Virus record (IMG/VR): IMGVR_UViG_3300037264_008105
Coordinates: 1-25,011 of that record
DNA from: a virus
Direction: 5' to 3' (one strand)
DNA: 25,011 nucleotides
A model generated the notes under the pieces. It was not told the origin of the DNA, did no database searches, and was given only the letters and a program-made list of their open reading frames with translations. Position numbers and translations under genes: made by a program. Shown here in pieces: positions 14,185-20,500 of this stretch; position 1 is the stretch's first letter; every line of letters starts with the position of its first letter.

Positions 14185-14813
14185 CAGAACTCCGCAGCCT
14201 CGTCGACTTCTTGGACCGCCGCGAGAGTCTCATCGAACTCGCTAGCCCAGACAACCACCACGGCGTCCCACTCGTGCTTCCACATGTGCTCGCGGATCGT
14301 GTGCTCGATGACCGCTCGCTGCTTGGACGTGAGCGCGCGGTTCATCTTGCGGACCCAGTCCCGCACGCTCGCGGAGAACCGGATCAGCCACTCCGTGGTC
14401 TTGGGGCGCTCGACGATCTTCCCGAGCGCGAGGACGAGGAGCACGTCGTGCTTCCACCGCTCCCACAGCGCCGGGTCCTGCGGGCCGCTCGAGCGCGCTT
14501 GGCGCTTGCGCTTCACCGGCACCGGCGCTGGCGTGCCGTTCATGACGGAGTCGATCGCCGCGTCGATCATGGGCACGTCGGGGCGCCGGTAGGCGAAGAC
14601 CGACATCGGGATCGTGAGCTCGGGCTTGGAGAGCGGCGCCGGCGTCACGATTTCGGGGGTCGCCTGCGGCTCGGCGTCGTAGACCTTCCGGTAGATCGCG
14701 GCGGTCCGTCGCCCGGCTTCGGAGAGCTGGCCTTGGGAGAGACGGAGCTTCCGCTCCCGCGCTCGCGCGAGGACGGTTACGGCCTCATGATCTGCCTTGG
14801 GTTGGTCTTCCAC
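14184..14813 (-). CDS. Hypothetical protein
   Basis: A 209-residue protein starting at GTG, eleven bases after the -10 of the leftward promoter at 14825-14853; the SD is weak, so a very short leader is possible. The N-terminus is charged and helical (ERKLRLSQGQLSEAGRRTAA), the middle is Pro/Val rich, a basic segment (VKRKRQAR) follows, and the second half is helical with many Trp (LWERWKHDVLLVLALGK, WLIRFSASVRDWVRKMNRAL, EHMWKHEWDAVVVVWASEF). I do not recognise it. Translation is coupled to the next gene. Confidence 0.6.
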   Translation of the reverse strand: MEDQPKADHEAVTVLARARERKLRLSQGQLSEAGRRTAAIYRKVYDAEPQATPEIVTPAPLSKPELTIPMSVFAYRRPDVPMIDAAIDSVMNGTPAPVPVKRKRQARSSGPQDPALWERWKHDVLLVLALGKIVERPKTTEWLIRFSASVRDWVRKMNRALTSKQRAVIEHTIREHMWKHEWDAVVVVWASEFDETLAAVQEVDEAAEF

Positions 14814-14824
14814 TGCTCTTGCTA

Positions 14825-14853
14825 AATGTAAAATATGGCGTGGGCATTGTCAA
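14825..14853 (-). promoter_or_regulatory. Leftward promoter, TTGACA-17-TACATT
   Basis: A consensus -35 TTGACA (14853-14848), 17-base spacer and TACATT (14830-14825). It overlaps the -35 of the rightward promoter by five bases, so one RNA polymerase could exclude the other. It drives 14184-14813 and then 13855-14184. Confidence 0.65.
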
Positions 14854-14875
14854 ACGCCGCGTGGTGCGCTACGAT
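14847..14875 (+). promoter_or_regulatory. Rightward promoter, TTGTCA-17-TACGAT
   Basis: TTGTCA (14847-14852), 17-base spacer and TACGAT (14870-14875). Just downstream, 14883-14898 carries the CGACAGGCGGTATTAT motif found at the leftward promoter near 13,140, here next to the first GTG. It would drive the operon 14900-18542. Confidence 0.6.
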
Positions 14876-14899
14876 GTGCGACCGACAGGCGGTATTATT

Positions 14900-15013
14900 G
14901 TGAAGCCCGAGTACGCCACGTGGGTCGCCCAGAACATCAAACGCTACGGGGATGCGTACGGACAGTGCAAGCAGGTGTCGACGAAGATGGTCGCCGCCTT
15001 CCCCGAGCTGTGA
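14900..15013 (+). CDS. Short protein with 'YG.C..V...M..AFPEL' motif
   Basis: Only 37 residues, starting at GTG with AGGCGG seven bases upstream. Sequence RYGDAYGQCKQVSTKMVAAF then PEL and stop. In phage and bacterial proteins I know this motif as the opening of a longer domain that continues with 'G.Y' and 'HWW' parts; here it stops right after the motif, so it looks like a truncated copy or a minimal stand-alone version. It is the first gene of the rightward operon and overlaps the next start (GTGA). Confidence 0.55.
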   Translation: MKPEYATWVAQNIKRYGDAYGQCKQVSTKMVAAFPEL

Positions 15014-15573
15014 CGGACGATCTCGAGAAGCCCAAGAGGCGCTACGGTCTGGGCGACCCTAACGCCGAGGTGAAGCCGGCTCCCAAGGCTGCGCCGAAGC
15101 CCGTGTACCCCAAGACCTCCACCAACGTGTTCGAGGAGAAGCTGCGGCAAGCGCGCGCTGTCCGTGAAGTGCTCGAGTACGACGTCCTCTACGGGCAGGA
15201 GCCACGTCGCCCCAGGTCCAGAACCATCCGTGCGCCGGGCGGGTCGGAGTGCTTCAGCTTCACGTTCCGCGAGCTCGGCGACAGCGACGACTACATCGTG
15301 GACAGCGTCGAGGGTGAAGACAAGCTGCGCCGCGCTCTCTGCGTCATCTGGAACAAGAAGCTCGTGAGCCCTGATCTCTATTCGATCGAACGTATCCGCG
15401 ACCCGAAGAACGAGTGGAACATCGTCGGGTTCCAGGTCGTCTTCGATGGCAACAAACTGCCGCTCGAATCCGGCGCGCTCATCGAGGTCGTGATCCCCTA
15501 CGGTCCGCCGCAGGTTCGCCGACGTCCACCCGACCCACCGTTCAAGCACCACTGGCCCTACTCGATCCCGTGA
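15010..15573 (+). CDS. Hypothetical protein, shared N-terminal motif
   Basis: A 187-residue protein starting at a GTG that overlaps the previous stop. It opens with VTDDLEKPKRRYGLGDPNAE, nearly the same as the opening of the next gene (MTDDKPVRRYGVDDPGAE). A Lys/Pro/Ala linker follows, then a folded part with FEEKLRQARAVREVLEYD, YIVDSVEGEDKLRRALCVIW, NIVGFQVVFDGNKL and a Pro/Arg-rich end. The family is not recognised. The common N-terminal tag suggests both proteins go to the same partner or place. Confidence 0.6.
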   Translation: MTDDLEKPKRRYGLGDPNAEVKPAPKAAPKPVYPKTSTNVFEEKLRQARAVREVLEYDVLYGQEPRRPRSRTIRAPGGSECFSFTFRELGDSDDYIVDSVEGEDKLRRALCVIWNKKLVSPDLYSIERIRDPKNEWNIVGFQVVFDGNKLPLESGALIEVVIPYGPPQVRRRPPDPPFKHHWPYSIP

Positions 15574-15580
15574 GGCGCGC

Positions 15581-15901
15581 ATGACCGACGACAAGCCTGT
15601 CAGGCGCTACGGCGTCGATGACCCTGGCGCCGAGAAGCGCGAGCCTCCGCTCGTCGAGGAGGTTCACACCCTCGACCTCAAGCCACCCGCGGGCGTCACC
15701 TACCCAGACCATCTCCGTGACTGCTACTTCCGTCTTGAGATGATCCGGCGCCGCGCGGTGTCGATCCGTGTCTTCGGAGTCGAGTGGGGGTGCGACAACG
15801 TTCCGTCGCGACGCCGCGAATTCGTACCGAAGGATGCGACGGACCTCGGCTACGACATGCTCGAGATCATCGCCAAGGTGAAACCGGAGAACACCACATG
15901 A
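15581..15901 (+). CDS. Hypothetical protein, shared N-terminal motif
   Basis: A 106-residue protein. Begins MTDDKPVRRYGVDDPGAE, parallel to the previous protein, then an alpha/beta part with LRDCYFRLEMIRRRAVSIRV and FVPKDATDLGYDMLEIIAKV. Its length after the tag differs from the neighbour, so only the tag is shared. The stop overlaps the next ATG (ATGA). Confidence 0.6.
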   Translation: MTDDKPVRRYGVDDPGAEKREPPLVEEVHTLDLKPPAGVTYPDHLRDCYFRLEMIRRRAVSIRVFGVEWGCDNVPSRRREFVPKDATDLGYDMLEIIAKVKPENTT

Positions 15902-16194
15902 AGAACTACTCCAAACACGAGATCTTCGAGCGGCGCGCAGTCGAGATCCTCTACCGCGCGACCGAGCTCGTGAAGCGCATCCCGGCGGTGGACCGCGGCG
16001 GGAAGTACTGGCGATGCCACGAGGTCGCCCGCCTGGCTCGCGGCTGGACGAAGCCGGTGCCGTGCGGTGAGCACGAGCCGCGCGGCGAGTTCAACCACGG
16101 GCGGACGTGCGTGCTCCCGATGAAGCACTACGGCAAGCACGGATGGTGCTACGCCTGCGAGCGCGAAGGCGCGGCGTGCGTGGAGTGCCGATGA
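15898..16194 (+). CDS. Small Cys/His-rich protein
   Basis: A 98-residue protein coupled on both sides by ATGA overlaps. An N-terminal helical half (SKHEIFERRAVEILYRATEL) is followed by CGEHEPRGEFNHGRTC, then MKHYGKHGWCYACEREGAAC and VEC. The six Cys and several His could form one or two zinc sites. It sits directly before the SUMF1-like gene. No family is recognised. Confidence 0.6.
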   Translation: MKNYSKHEIFERRAVEILYRATELVKRIPAVDRGGKYWRCHEVARLARGWTKPVPCGEHEPRGEFNHGRTCVLPMKHYGKHGWCYACEREGAACVECR

Positions 16195-17222
16195 GCGACG
16201 ACCGCCTCCGCGAGCTCGAGCGCACCCACGCGAACAGCCCGAGCGATGCCGCCGCGCTCATCCGCCTCCAAGACGAGCGCGTCCGCATCGGCCTTGGCTG
16301 GCGCGGTGAGGAGATGCCGTCGTGCCGCGAGCACGGCTTCTTCCCCAAGAACGAGGTGAAGAACCTCCGGCGCCTCGACCGGAACGTCTACGTCGCGCGG
16401 CTCACGAACGCGCCCGACCTCTACCTCGAGCTCGTCTACGTGCCGGGCGGTTCGCGGGAGTGCGACCGCTGCCACAAGGGCACCTACCCCATCACGACCG
16501 CGCTCTACGTGAACGGCGACCCGAACACCTGCGCCAACTGCGACTCGACAGGTCGCGTGACGACGGCGCCGTTCTACATCGGGCGCTACCCTGTCTTGCT
16601 CGGCGAGTACCGCGTCTTCGCCAAGGAGACCGGGAACGCTAGGGCAACCTCCCACATGGCGTCGGTCGACATGCGGCAGTACGAACGGCATCCCGCCGTG
16701 GACATGTGGGGTATAGACGCGCAGACCTTTTGCACGTGGGCTGGTCTCCGTCTCCCGACGGATCGCGAGTGGTTGTGGGCGGCGACCGGCGTCGACGAGT
16801 ACGGGAGTCGGCTGGCTTTCCCATGGAGTGTGCGCTCTCAGCACAACGCGCCGTGGGGTGATGATCTGTGCGTCGCGGGCGATGTCGTCACGCGCGCCGC
16901 CACGCGGCAGTTGTGCGAGCGCTGCCGCGGACCGGTTGAGCTGCGCAGCACCGGACCTTCGTCCGAAGTCTTCTACTGTCCCGCGTGCGAGCGGTGCCCG
17001 GACTGGCCGTACCTCTACGGCCCCGCGCGCCCGCTCGGTGTCTCGTGGTGCGGCGCCGCCGACATGTGCGGGAACGTCTGGGAGATGACCGCGGACGGCA
17101 GTCAGTACGGCGGCTCCTTCCGCACGACGTGGTGGCCCAAGGAAGGGGTTGGGCGCCGCTCGAACGAGCACGTCACGTCGGGAGACGAAGTGGGGTTCCG
17201 CGTCGCGCTGAGTGCTCTGTGA
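16191..17222 (+). CDS. SUMF1/FGE-fold protein with inserted Cys ribbons
   Basis: A 343-residue protein; ATG overlaps the previous stop (ATGA). It opens MSDDRLRELERTHANSPSDA, resembling the start of the protein at 17616. The SUMF1-type (formylglycine-generating-like) domain runs from about residue 70: LYLELVYVPGG, FYIGRYPVLLGEYRVFAKET, AQTFCTWAGLRLPTDREWLW, AADMCGNVWEMTADGS, YGGSFRTTWWP and EVGFRVAL. Two Cys ribbons are inserted (CDRCHKG...CANC and CERCRG...CPAC). The paired active-site Cys of sulfatase-activating enzymes, expected after GGSF, are absent, so enzyme activity of that type is unlikely. This fold also serves as a binding scaffold, for example in retroelement-varied receptors; I see no template repeat or reverse transcriptase here. 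Confidence 0.85.
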   Translation: MSDDRLRELERTHANSPSDAAALIRLQDERVRIGLGWRGEEMPSCREHGFFPKNEVKNLRRLDRNVYVARLTNAPDLYLELVYVPGGSRECDRCHKGTYPITTALYVNGDPNTCANCDSTGRVTTAPFYIGRYPVLLGEYRVFAKETGNARATSHMASVDMRQYERHPAVDMWGIDAQTFCTWAGLRLPTDREWLWAATGVDEYGSRLAFPWSVRSQHNAPWGDDLCVAGDVVTRAATRQLCERCRGPVELRSTGPSSEVFYCPACERCPDWPYLYGPARPLGVSWCGAADMCGNVWEMTADGSQYGGSFRTTWWPKEGVGRRSNEHVTSGDEVGFRVALSAL

Positions 17223-17551
17223 CCGCGCCCCGCCTCCAATGTAAACTTTGCCCGTGGAAGGTCTCCACCAACCCACGCGAGATCCCCGGCGGCTACTGCG
17301 TCAAGAAGCACAAGAACCTCAAGAGCACGATCGCCGAGCCGGGCGCGATCCGCATCGGCGGCGAGCTTCGCATGATGGCCTGCCACGAGACGACGAAGCG
17401 CCGCGAGCTGCCGTGCGTCGGGTGGCTCATCCACCAGCTCGGCGAGGGGAACAACATCGGGCTCCGCCTCGCCGTCTTCCAGAAGCGCGTCGACGCGAAC
17501 GTCGAGACCGTCGGCGAGCAGCACGCACGCTTCGAGGACACCTTGCCATGA
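17219..17551 (+). CDS. Conserved Cys-rich protein, DUF6283-like
   Basis: A 110-residue protein; GTG overlaps the previous stop. The sequence CKLCPWKVSTNPREIPGGYC is followed by MMACHETTKRRELPCVGWLI and GEGNNIGLRLAVFQKRV. I recall this 'C..CPW......IP....MACH......CVG.L......NN..LR' layout from a small family of unknown function in phages and actinobacteria (I believe DUF6283). The Cys/His residues suggest a metal site. Confidence 0.65.
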   Translation: MTAPRLQCKLCPWKVSTNPREIPGGYCVKKHKNLKSTIAEPGAIRIGGELRMMACHETTKRRELPCVGWLIHQLGEGNNIGLRLAVFQKRVDANVETVGEQHARFEDTLP

Positions 17552-17619
17552 CGAGCAGGATGACGGACCGCGCTCTCCGAGCGGTGCCGCGATCTCGTGT
17601 GGAGAGACTAGGAGCATGA
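17548..17619 (+). CDS. Possible 23-residue coupling ORF
   Basis: ATG overlaps the stop of the gene at 17219-17551, and its TGA overlaps the ATG at 17616, both as ATGA. The peptide MTSRMTDRALRAVPRSRVER is basic. It fills an otherwise 64-base gap and contains the SD (AGGAG) for the next gene. It may serve only to pass ribosomes along, or be chance. Confidence 0.3.
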   Translation: MTSRMTDRALRAVPRSRVERLGA

Positions 17620-18137
17620 GCGATGAGGCGGCGCGTATCCTCGAGCGTTCCTTCCGTGAGGCTCCTGACGACCCGGTGCTCGCGCGGACGGTGCTGGTCC
17701 GCTCCGTGCGCTTCGCTCTGCCCGAGGAGCTTCTCCTCGACGCCCGCGCCACGATCTTCGGAGCCAAGGTCGGGGAGAACCTCACCCTCGCGAACGAGAG
17801 GCGGCGCACCCGCACGCTCGACGCTCCCATACTCGCTCGACGCCTTCGCCCGTGGTTCGCCCTCCCCGAGAACGAGCGCGCTCTACGCTTCGTCGTCTCC
17901 GGTGGCGCTCCCACGACCCAGGCTCGCCGCGATCACGAGTGCTTCACGACGCGCGTAGTCGCCCTCAGCCCCCAGGTCGACCCTGATGGTCTCGCAACGA
18001 TCATCGTGGGCGTGGAGACGTGGGCTAGGTCCTCGACGGCTCTGCCCCAAGGGGTCTCGGAGGAACGTCCTATCGGTAGCATCAAGGTCGATCTGATGAC
18101 GCTTGTACGGTGGGCCGCGAGGACGTGTGCCCTTTGA
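17616..18137 (+). CDS. Hypothetical protein, 'MSD...R.LER' N-terminus
   Basis: A 173-residue protein with AGGAG close upstream of ATG. The opening MSDEAARILERSFREAPDDP is similar to that of the SUMF1-like protein. The body has helical charged segments (RSVRFALPEELLLDARATIF, ANERRRTRTLDAPILARRL) and a beta-rich end (ATIIVGVETWARSS, IGSIKVDLMTLVRWA). Similar 'LER......P.D' starts occur in many proteins of large-genome bacteria, where they may be a small helical tag. Function unknown. Confidence 0.6.
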   Translation: MSDEAARILERSFREAPDDPVLARTVLVRSVRFALPEELLLDARATIFGAKVGENLTLANERRRTRTLDAPILARRLRPWFALPENERALRFVVSGGAPTTQARRDHECFTTRVVALSPQVDPDGLATIIVGVETWARSSTALPQGVSEERPIGSIKVDLMTLVRWAARTCAL

Positions 18138-18228
18138 TGCGAGTCACCTCTACTGCGGCGAGCTCGGCGACATGACGACCACAGGCGATTCATGTGTGCG
18201 GTGTTGCGCCCTGGTGTTTGGCCGATGA
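18127..18228 (+). CDS. Tiny zinc-ribbon-like protein
   Basis: 33 residues from a GTG that overlaps the previous gene by 11 bases with GAGGA upstream. PFDASHLYCGELGDMTTTGD continues to SCVRCCALVFGR, a C...C..C-type site. The TGA overlaps the ATG of the next gene (ATGA). A shorter 18-residue version from the ATG at 18172 is possible. Confidence 0.45.
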   Translation: MPFDASHLYCGELGDMTTTGDSCVRCCALVFGR

Positions 18229-18542
18229 GCGATAACGACACCCGAAGCGCCTTCCGCAACTACCTCGCCACCCGCGCCGCGCGTACGGGCTTCAACGTGA
18301 AGATGCTCCACAAGCTCGTCGCGCGCATCTACGCCGAGATCGACGACCTCGAGTACGAGGAGTGCGTCCGCAACTTCGGGCTCGTGCTCGAGTGCTGCCG
18401 GCGGTGCGGGCACAACGACCTCCAGCGCTTCGACCATGTCACCTTCGTGAGTGTCTACTGCAAGCTCTGCCAGGAGAGCTGGAACGAGGAGCGCCCCCGC
18501 ACGCCCGACGACCCGGACAACAATGAAGAATTGCCGCGTTGA
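18225..18542 (+). CDS. Small zinc-ribbon protein, last gene of operon
   Basis: A 105-residue protein from the ATG at 18225. MSDNDTRSAFRNYLATRAAR is followed by helical sequence, then CCRRCGHND...VYCKLCQESW, a clear four-Cys ribbon about 22 residues apart, and an acidic, Pro-rich tail. It is the last gene before the terminator at 18578. No specific family is recognised. Confidence 0.65.
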   Translation: MSDNDTRSAFRNYLATRAARTGFNVKMLHKLVARIYAEIDDLEYEECVRNFGLVLECCRRCGHNDLQRFDHVTFVSVYCKLCQESWNEERPRTPDDPDNNEELPR

Positions 18543-18577
18543 CAGTCAGGTAACAGCGCATCGCGATCTCATTTCGC

Positions 18578-18597
18578 CCCGGGCATCCTGGGTTTTT
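18578..18597 (+). terminator. Intrinsic terminator after the rightward operon
   Basis: CCCGGG, CAT loop, CCTGGG (six pairs, one G-U) followed directly by TTTTT. It lies 36 bases after the stop at 18542 and fits the end of the operon starting at 14900. Confidence 0.7.
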
Positions 18598-18639
18598 CGG
18601 GAGACCCGCCCCGCGTTGCTCTCAAGCTCGGTTTAGCCC

Positions 18640-18730
18640 TTCGACTTGAAACCGAATAGCATACCGTGGTCGGTAGTGATATACGCTATGTAAATTTAAT
18701 ATAAGGCTTTGACCCACATAGCATTGAGCT
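18640..18730. other. AT-rich island with inverted repeat
   Basis: About 90 bases that are far richer in A/T than the rest. GCTATGT (from about 18686) and ACATAGC (from about 18716) form an inverted repeat flanking AAATTTAATATAAGG. It may be a promoter region, regulator site or duplex-opening element. No gene is visible. Confidence 0.45.
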
Positions 18731-18731
18731 T

Positions 18732-18902
18732 CGGGCCACCCCAGGCGCGGCACGGCGCGTGCTCGGCGCCAGTCGTTGACGGCCCGATGCCCTCCCCCCG
18801 TCCAGTCAAGCGGCGTGCCGCTCACGTCCCATGCCACGGTTGCTACTGCCACCGGGACGCGGCGCCGATGTTACCGCTCCCTACCGCGCCTGGGGTGGCC
18901 CG
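18732..18902. ncRNA. Candidate structured RNA domain closed by 19-bp stem
   Basis: 18732-18750 and 18884-18902 are perfect inverted repeats of 19 bases (CGGGCCACCCCAGGCGCGG and its complement) around 133 bases. Inside are TCGGCGCC (18763-18770) with GGCGCCGA (18861-18868), a hairpin AGCGG-CGTG-CCGCT (18809-18822), and CGTCCC (18825-18830) with GGGACG (18854-18859). These pairs nest without conflict, giving one multi-branched fold. No protein-coding pattern is evident. Either strand could be the RNA; a DNA cruciform is the alternative. Confidence 0.5.
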
Positions 18903-18924
18903 GACCGTGGCACCGCAACAGACA

Positions 18925-19067
18925 CGCGACGTCGTCTCGCCAGAGCTCGCCTGGCGCGTCGCAACGGGCCGATGGGTCCAACGGCCGGAACGGCGCGGCG
19001 GACCCGTGGCGGCCCTTGCGCGGCCCTTCCGGCGAGTCTCGCGCATCTCGAGGCGCCGCAAGGGCCG
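18925..19067. ncRNA. Candidate second structured domain
   Basis: Three nested or adjacent helices: GCGACG (18926-18931) with CGTCGC (18957-18962) enclosing CGCCAG (18938-18943) with CTGGCG (18951-18956); GGGTCC (18974-18979) with GGACCC (19000-19005); and an 11-base perfect pair CGGCCCTTGCG (19010-19020) with its complement at 19057-19067. It follows directly on the 19-bp domain. Confidence 0.4.
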
Positions 19068-19121
19068 ACGAGGCGGCGCCCCAAACGATATAAAAGTCGC
19101 ATAGCCTTGCTCGAGGCTAGG

Positions 19122-19149
19122 TTAGCTCGGATATCGCGGGTGGTATAAT
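19122..19149 (+). promoter_or_regulatory. Candidate extended -10 promoter
   Basis: TGG-TATAAT at 19141-19149 gives an extended -10 with TTAGCT about 16 bases upstream as a weak -35. GTGGTAT (19140-19146) and ATACCAC (19165-19171) form an inverted repeat across the -10 and expected start site, a place where a repressor could bind. Transcription would run into the gene-free segment. Confidence 0.5.
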
Positions 19150-19154
19150 CCGCG

Positions 19155-19338
19155 CAAGTCATTGATACCACGGAAGCTATATAGCGATTCGGAATTAGTC
19201 GCAAAGCGTGGCGCCGCAAGGGGCGCTCTATTGAGAATCGGACGAGGCAAGAGCGCGCCAGTCAAGTCATTGGGAGCGCGCGCTATACGGGAAAGCAGCT
19301 CGGGCGTCATGCGATGGTGCTTGCCTGGCAATGACTTG
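19155..19338. repeat. Three copies of CAAGTCATTG
   Basis: The exact decamer occurs at 19155-19164 and 19263-19272, and inverted at 19329-19338. TGATATCG also occurs twice at about 19367-19386, with GATATCG near 19130. A cluster of repeats in an AT-richer gap may be iteron-like (origin) or operator sites. Confidence 0.5.
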
Positions 19339-19441
19339 CGGACATAATTTAAGTCTTGTCGCGTCATGATATCGCCCGTGATATCGAAGCCAAACCCTGT
19401 TGCCGCCAAAGGTTTTGCGCGGTTTCGCTCCGGGGGGGCCA

Positions 19442-20270
19442 GGAAGCCAAAACCCCAAGCTTCCGAGCGGTGCGCCTCGAAAGCACCGCGAGACACGAAA
19501 CGGTCGCGACGGTCGCGACCAACGAGCGCAAGCGACTCCCCCACGCCAGGGAGTCGCCGCGAGAGGCGGTCAAAGGCGAGCCGAAGTAGCAGCGCGAATC
19601 CCGCTCCCGGCAGGGAGTCCCGAGAAGATCGCAGCATAGCGGCGCCCCACGGTAGCAGCGTGAGACCGGTAGCACCGGTGCGACCAACGTGGAAGGGCGG
19701 CGGGATCATGTCGCGGGGGAGTGAAACCCCCGGACGCGAGGCGAAAGGCGAGACGAGCAAGCGAGCGTAGCACCGTTCGTTCGTGCTCGCGCGCCGAGGA
19801 GGAGCGAGGCATCGCGAATCCCCGGAGAGACGCCAGGGTAAAACCGGCGTCGAGCGCGACACTGACACGCGGCGCCGCAACGTGACCCCGGAAGGGTAGC
19901 ACGTGCGGTAGCAGGCAACGGGCGAGGGTAGCTTGCGGCGGAAGTACCTCCCCGGGCGGATTCGACCCGGGGGGCATGGTGGCGCGGTACAGTGCGGGAG
20001 TACTGGACGGCGCGGGCCAGAACCGAGAGGCAACGGAGTACTGGGACGGGCCAGTAGCAGAACGCGAAGAGCGGTCTGTCACGTTGCACGCCACGACACG
20101 AGACCGCTCCGGGGTACAAGCTAGGAACCTGGGACGGGCACGGTGCGGTACACCAGGCATGGTGTACGGTGCGGTGCGGGCGCAACGTGTCGCACGCGAG
20201 ACCACGGGTGGCACCGTGGGAGCGCTACACCGAATTGCGGTGCCCGGTTGGCACCGTGCGTAACACTCTG
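19442..20270. ncRNA. Hairpin-dense gene-free segment
   Basis: No convincing gene. Strong hairpins include GGAAGC (19442-19447) with GCTTCC (19459-19464); GCGGTGC (19467-19473) with GCACCGC (19483-19489); GCGACTCCC (19532-19540) with GGGAGTCGC (19549-19557); CGGGGG-AGTGAAA-CCCCCG (19714-19732); GAGCGGTCT (20069-20077) with its complement at 20101-20109; and GTACACC (20148-20154) with GGTGTAC (20161-20167). The hexamer GTAGCA occurs seven times on the plus strand between 19586 and 20059, with no reverse copy seen. GGAGTACTGG is repeated at 19998 and 20035. The plus strand may be one long structured transcript. Confidence 0.45.
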
Positions 20271-20469
20271 CGACTTCCCCGACTAGAGCGGGGTTAGCGT
20301 GGCTCCCCTTCAGTGGGGCCGCATGGGTCCGAGCACGCGCACGGTCCAGTTGGGCGCACGGTGTAGAGCGGTGCGTGGCGAGGAGACGGTATATCAGGAG
20401 CACGGCGAGCGCACGGAGCGCACGCTGCCCGGTATGACGTTGAGTCGCAACAGGCTACATAACAGGCAC

Positions 20470-20500
20470 GCGGAGCAGGGGTTCGACTCCCCTGCTCCGC
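20470..20500. other. 12-bp hairpin with tRNA T-loop sequence
   Basis: GCGGAGCAGGGG, loop TTCGACT, then the perfect complement CCCCTGCTCCGC. The seven-base loop and the 5+7 pair layout equal a tRNA T-arm stacked on an acceptor stem. No D-arm or anticodon arm can be drawn upstream, so it is not a normal tRNA. It could be a tRNA-like minihelix, the 3' tRNA part of a phage attachment site, or an RNA stabiliser. Next to it, ACACTAC/GTAGTGT forms a short dyad. Confidence 0.5.

Noticed and set aside
16191-17222. SUMF1-fold gene as target of a diversity-generating retroelement
   Set aside because: No reverse transcriptase gene and no second, near-identical template repeat with adenine-linked differences is seen in the window.
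19122-20403. Long leftward open frames (303 and 277 codons) in the gene-free segment
   Set aside because: Their residues are dominated by Arg, Pro, Ser and Ala without motif or SD, they overlap each other in different frames, and they cross many hairpins. Long chance frames are common in this GC-rich DNA. A short real gene here is not fully excluded.
20413-20500. A normal tRNA gene ending at 20500
   Set aside because: ACGGAGC could pair with the 3' stem at six of seven positions, but I cannot draw a good D-arm or a five-pair anticodon stem in between. Reported instead as a T-arm-like hairpin.
19598-20500. tmRNA
   Set aside because: The T-loop hairpin at 20470 recalls a tmRNA 3' end, but no matching 5' acceptor strand or tag-peptide reading frame was found.
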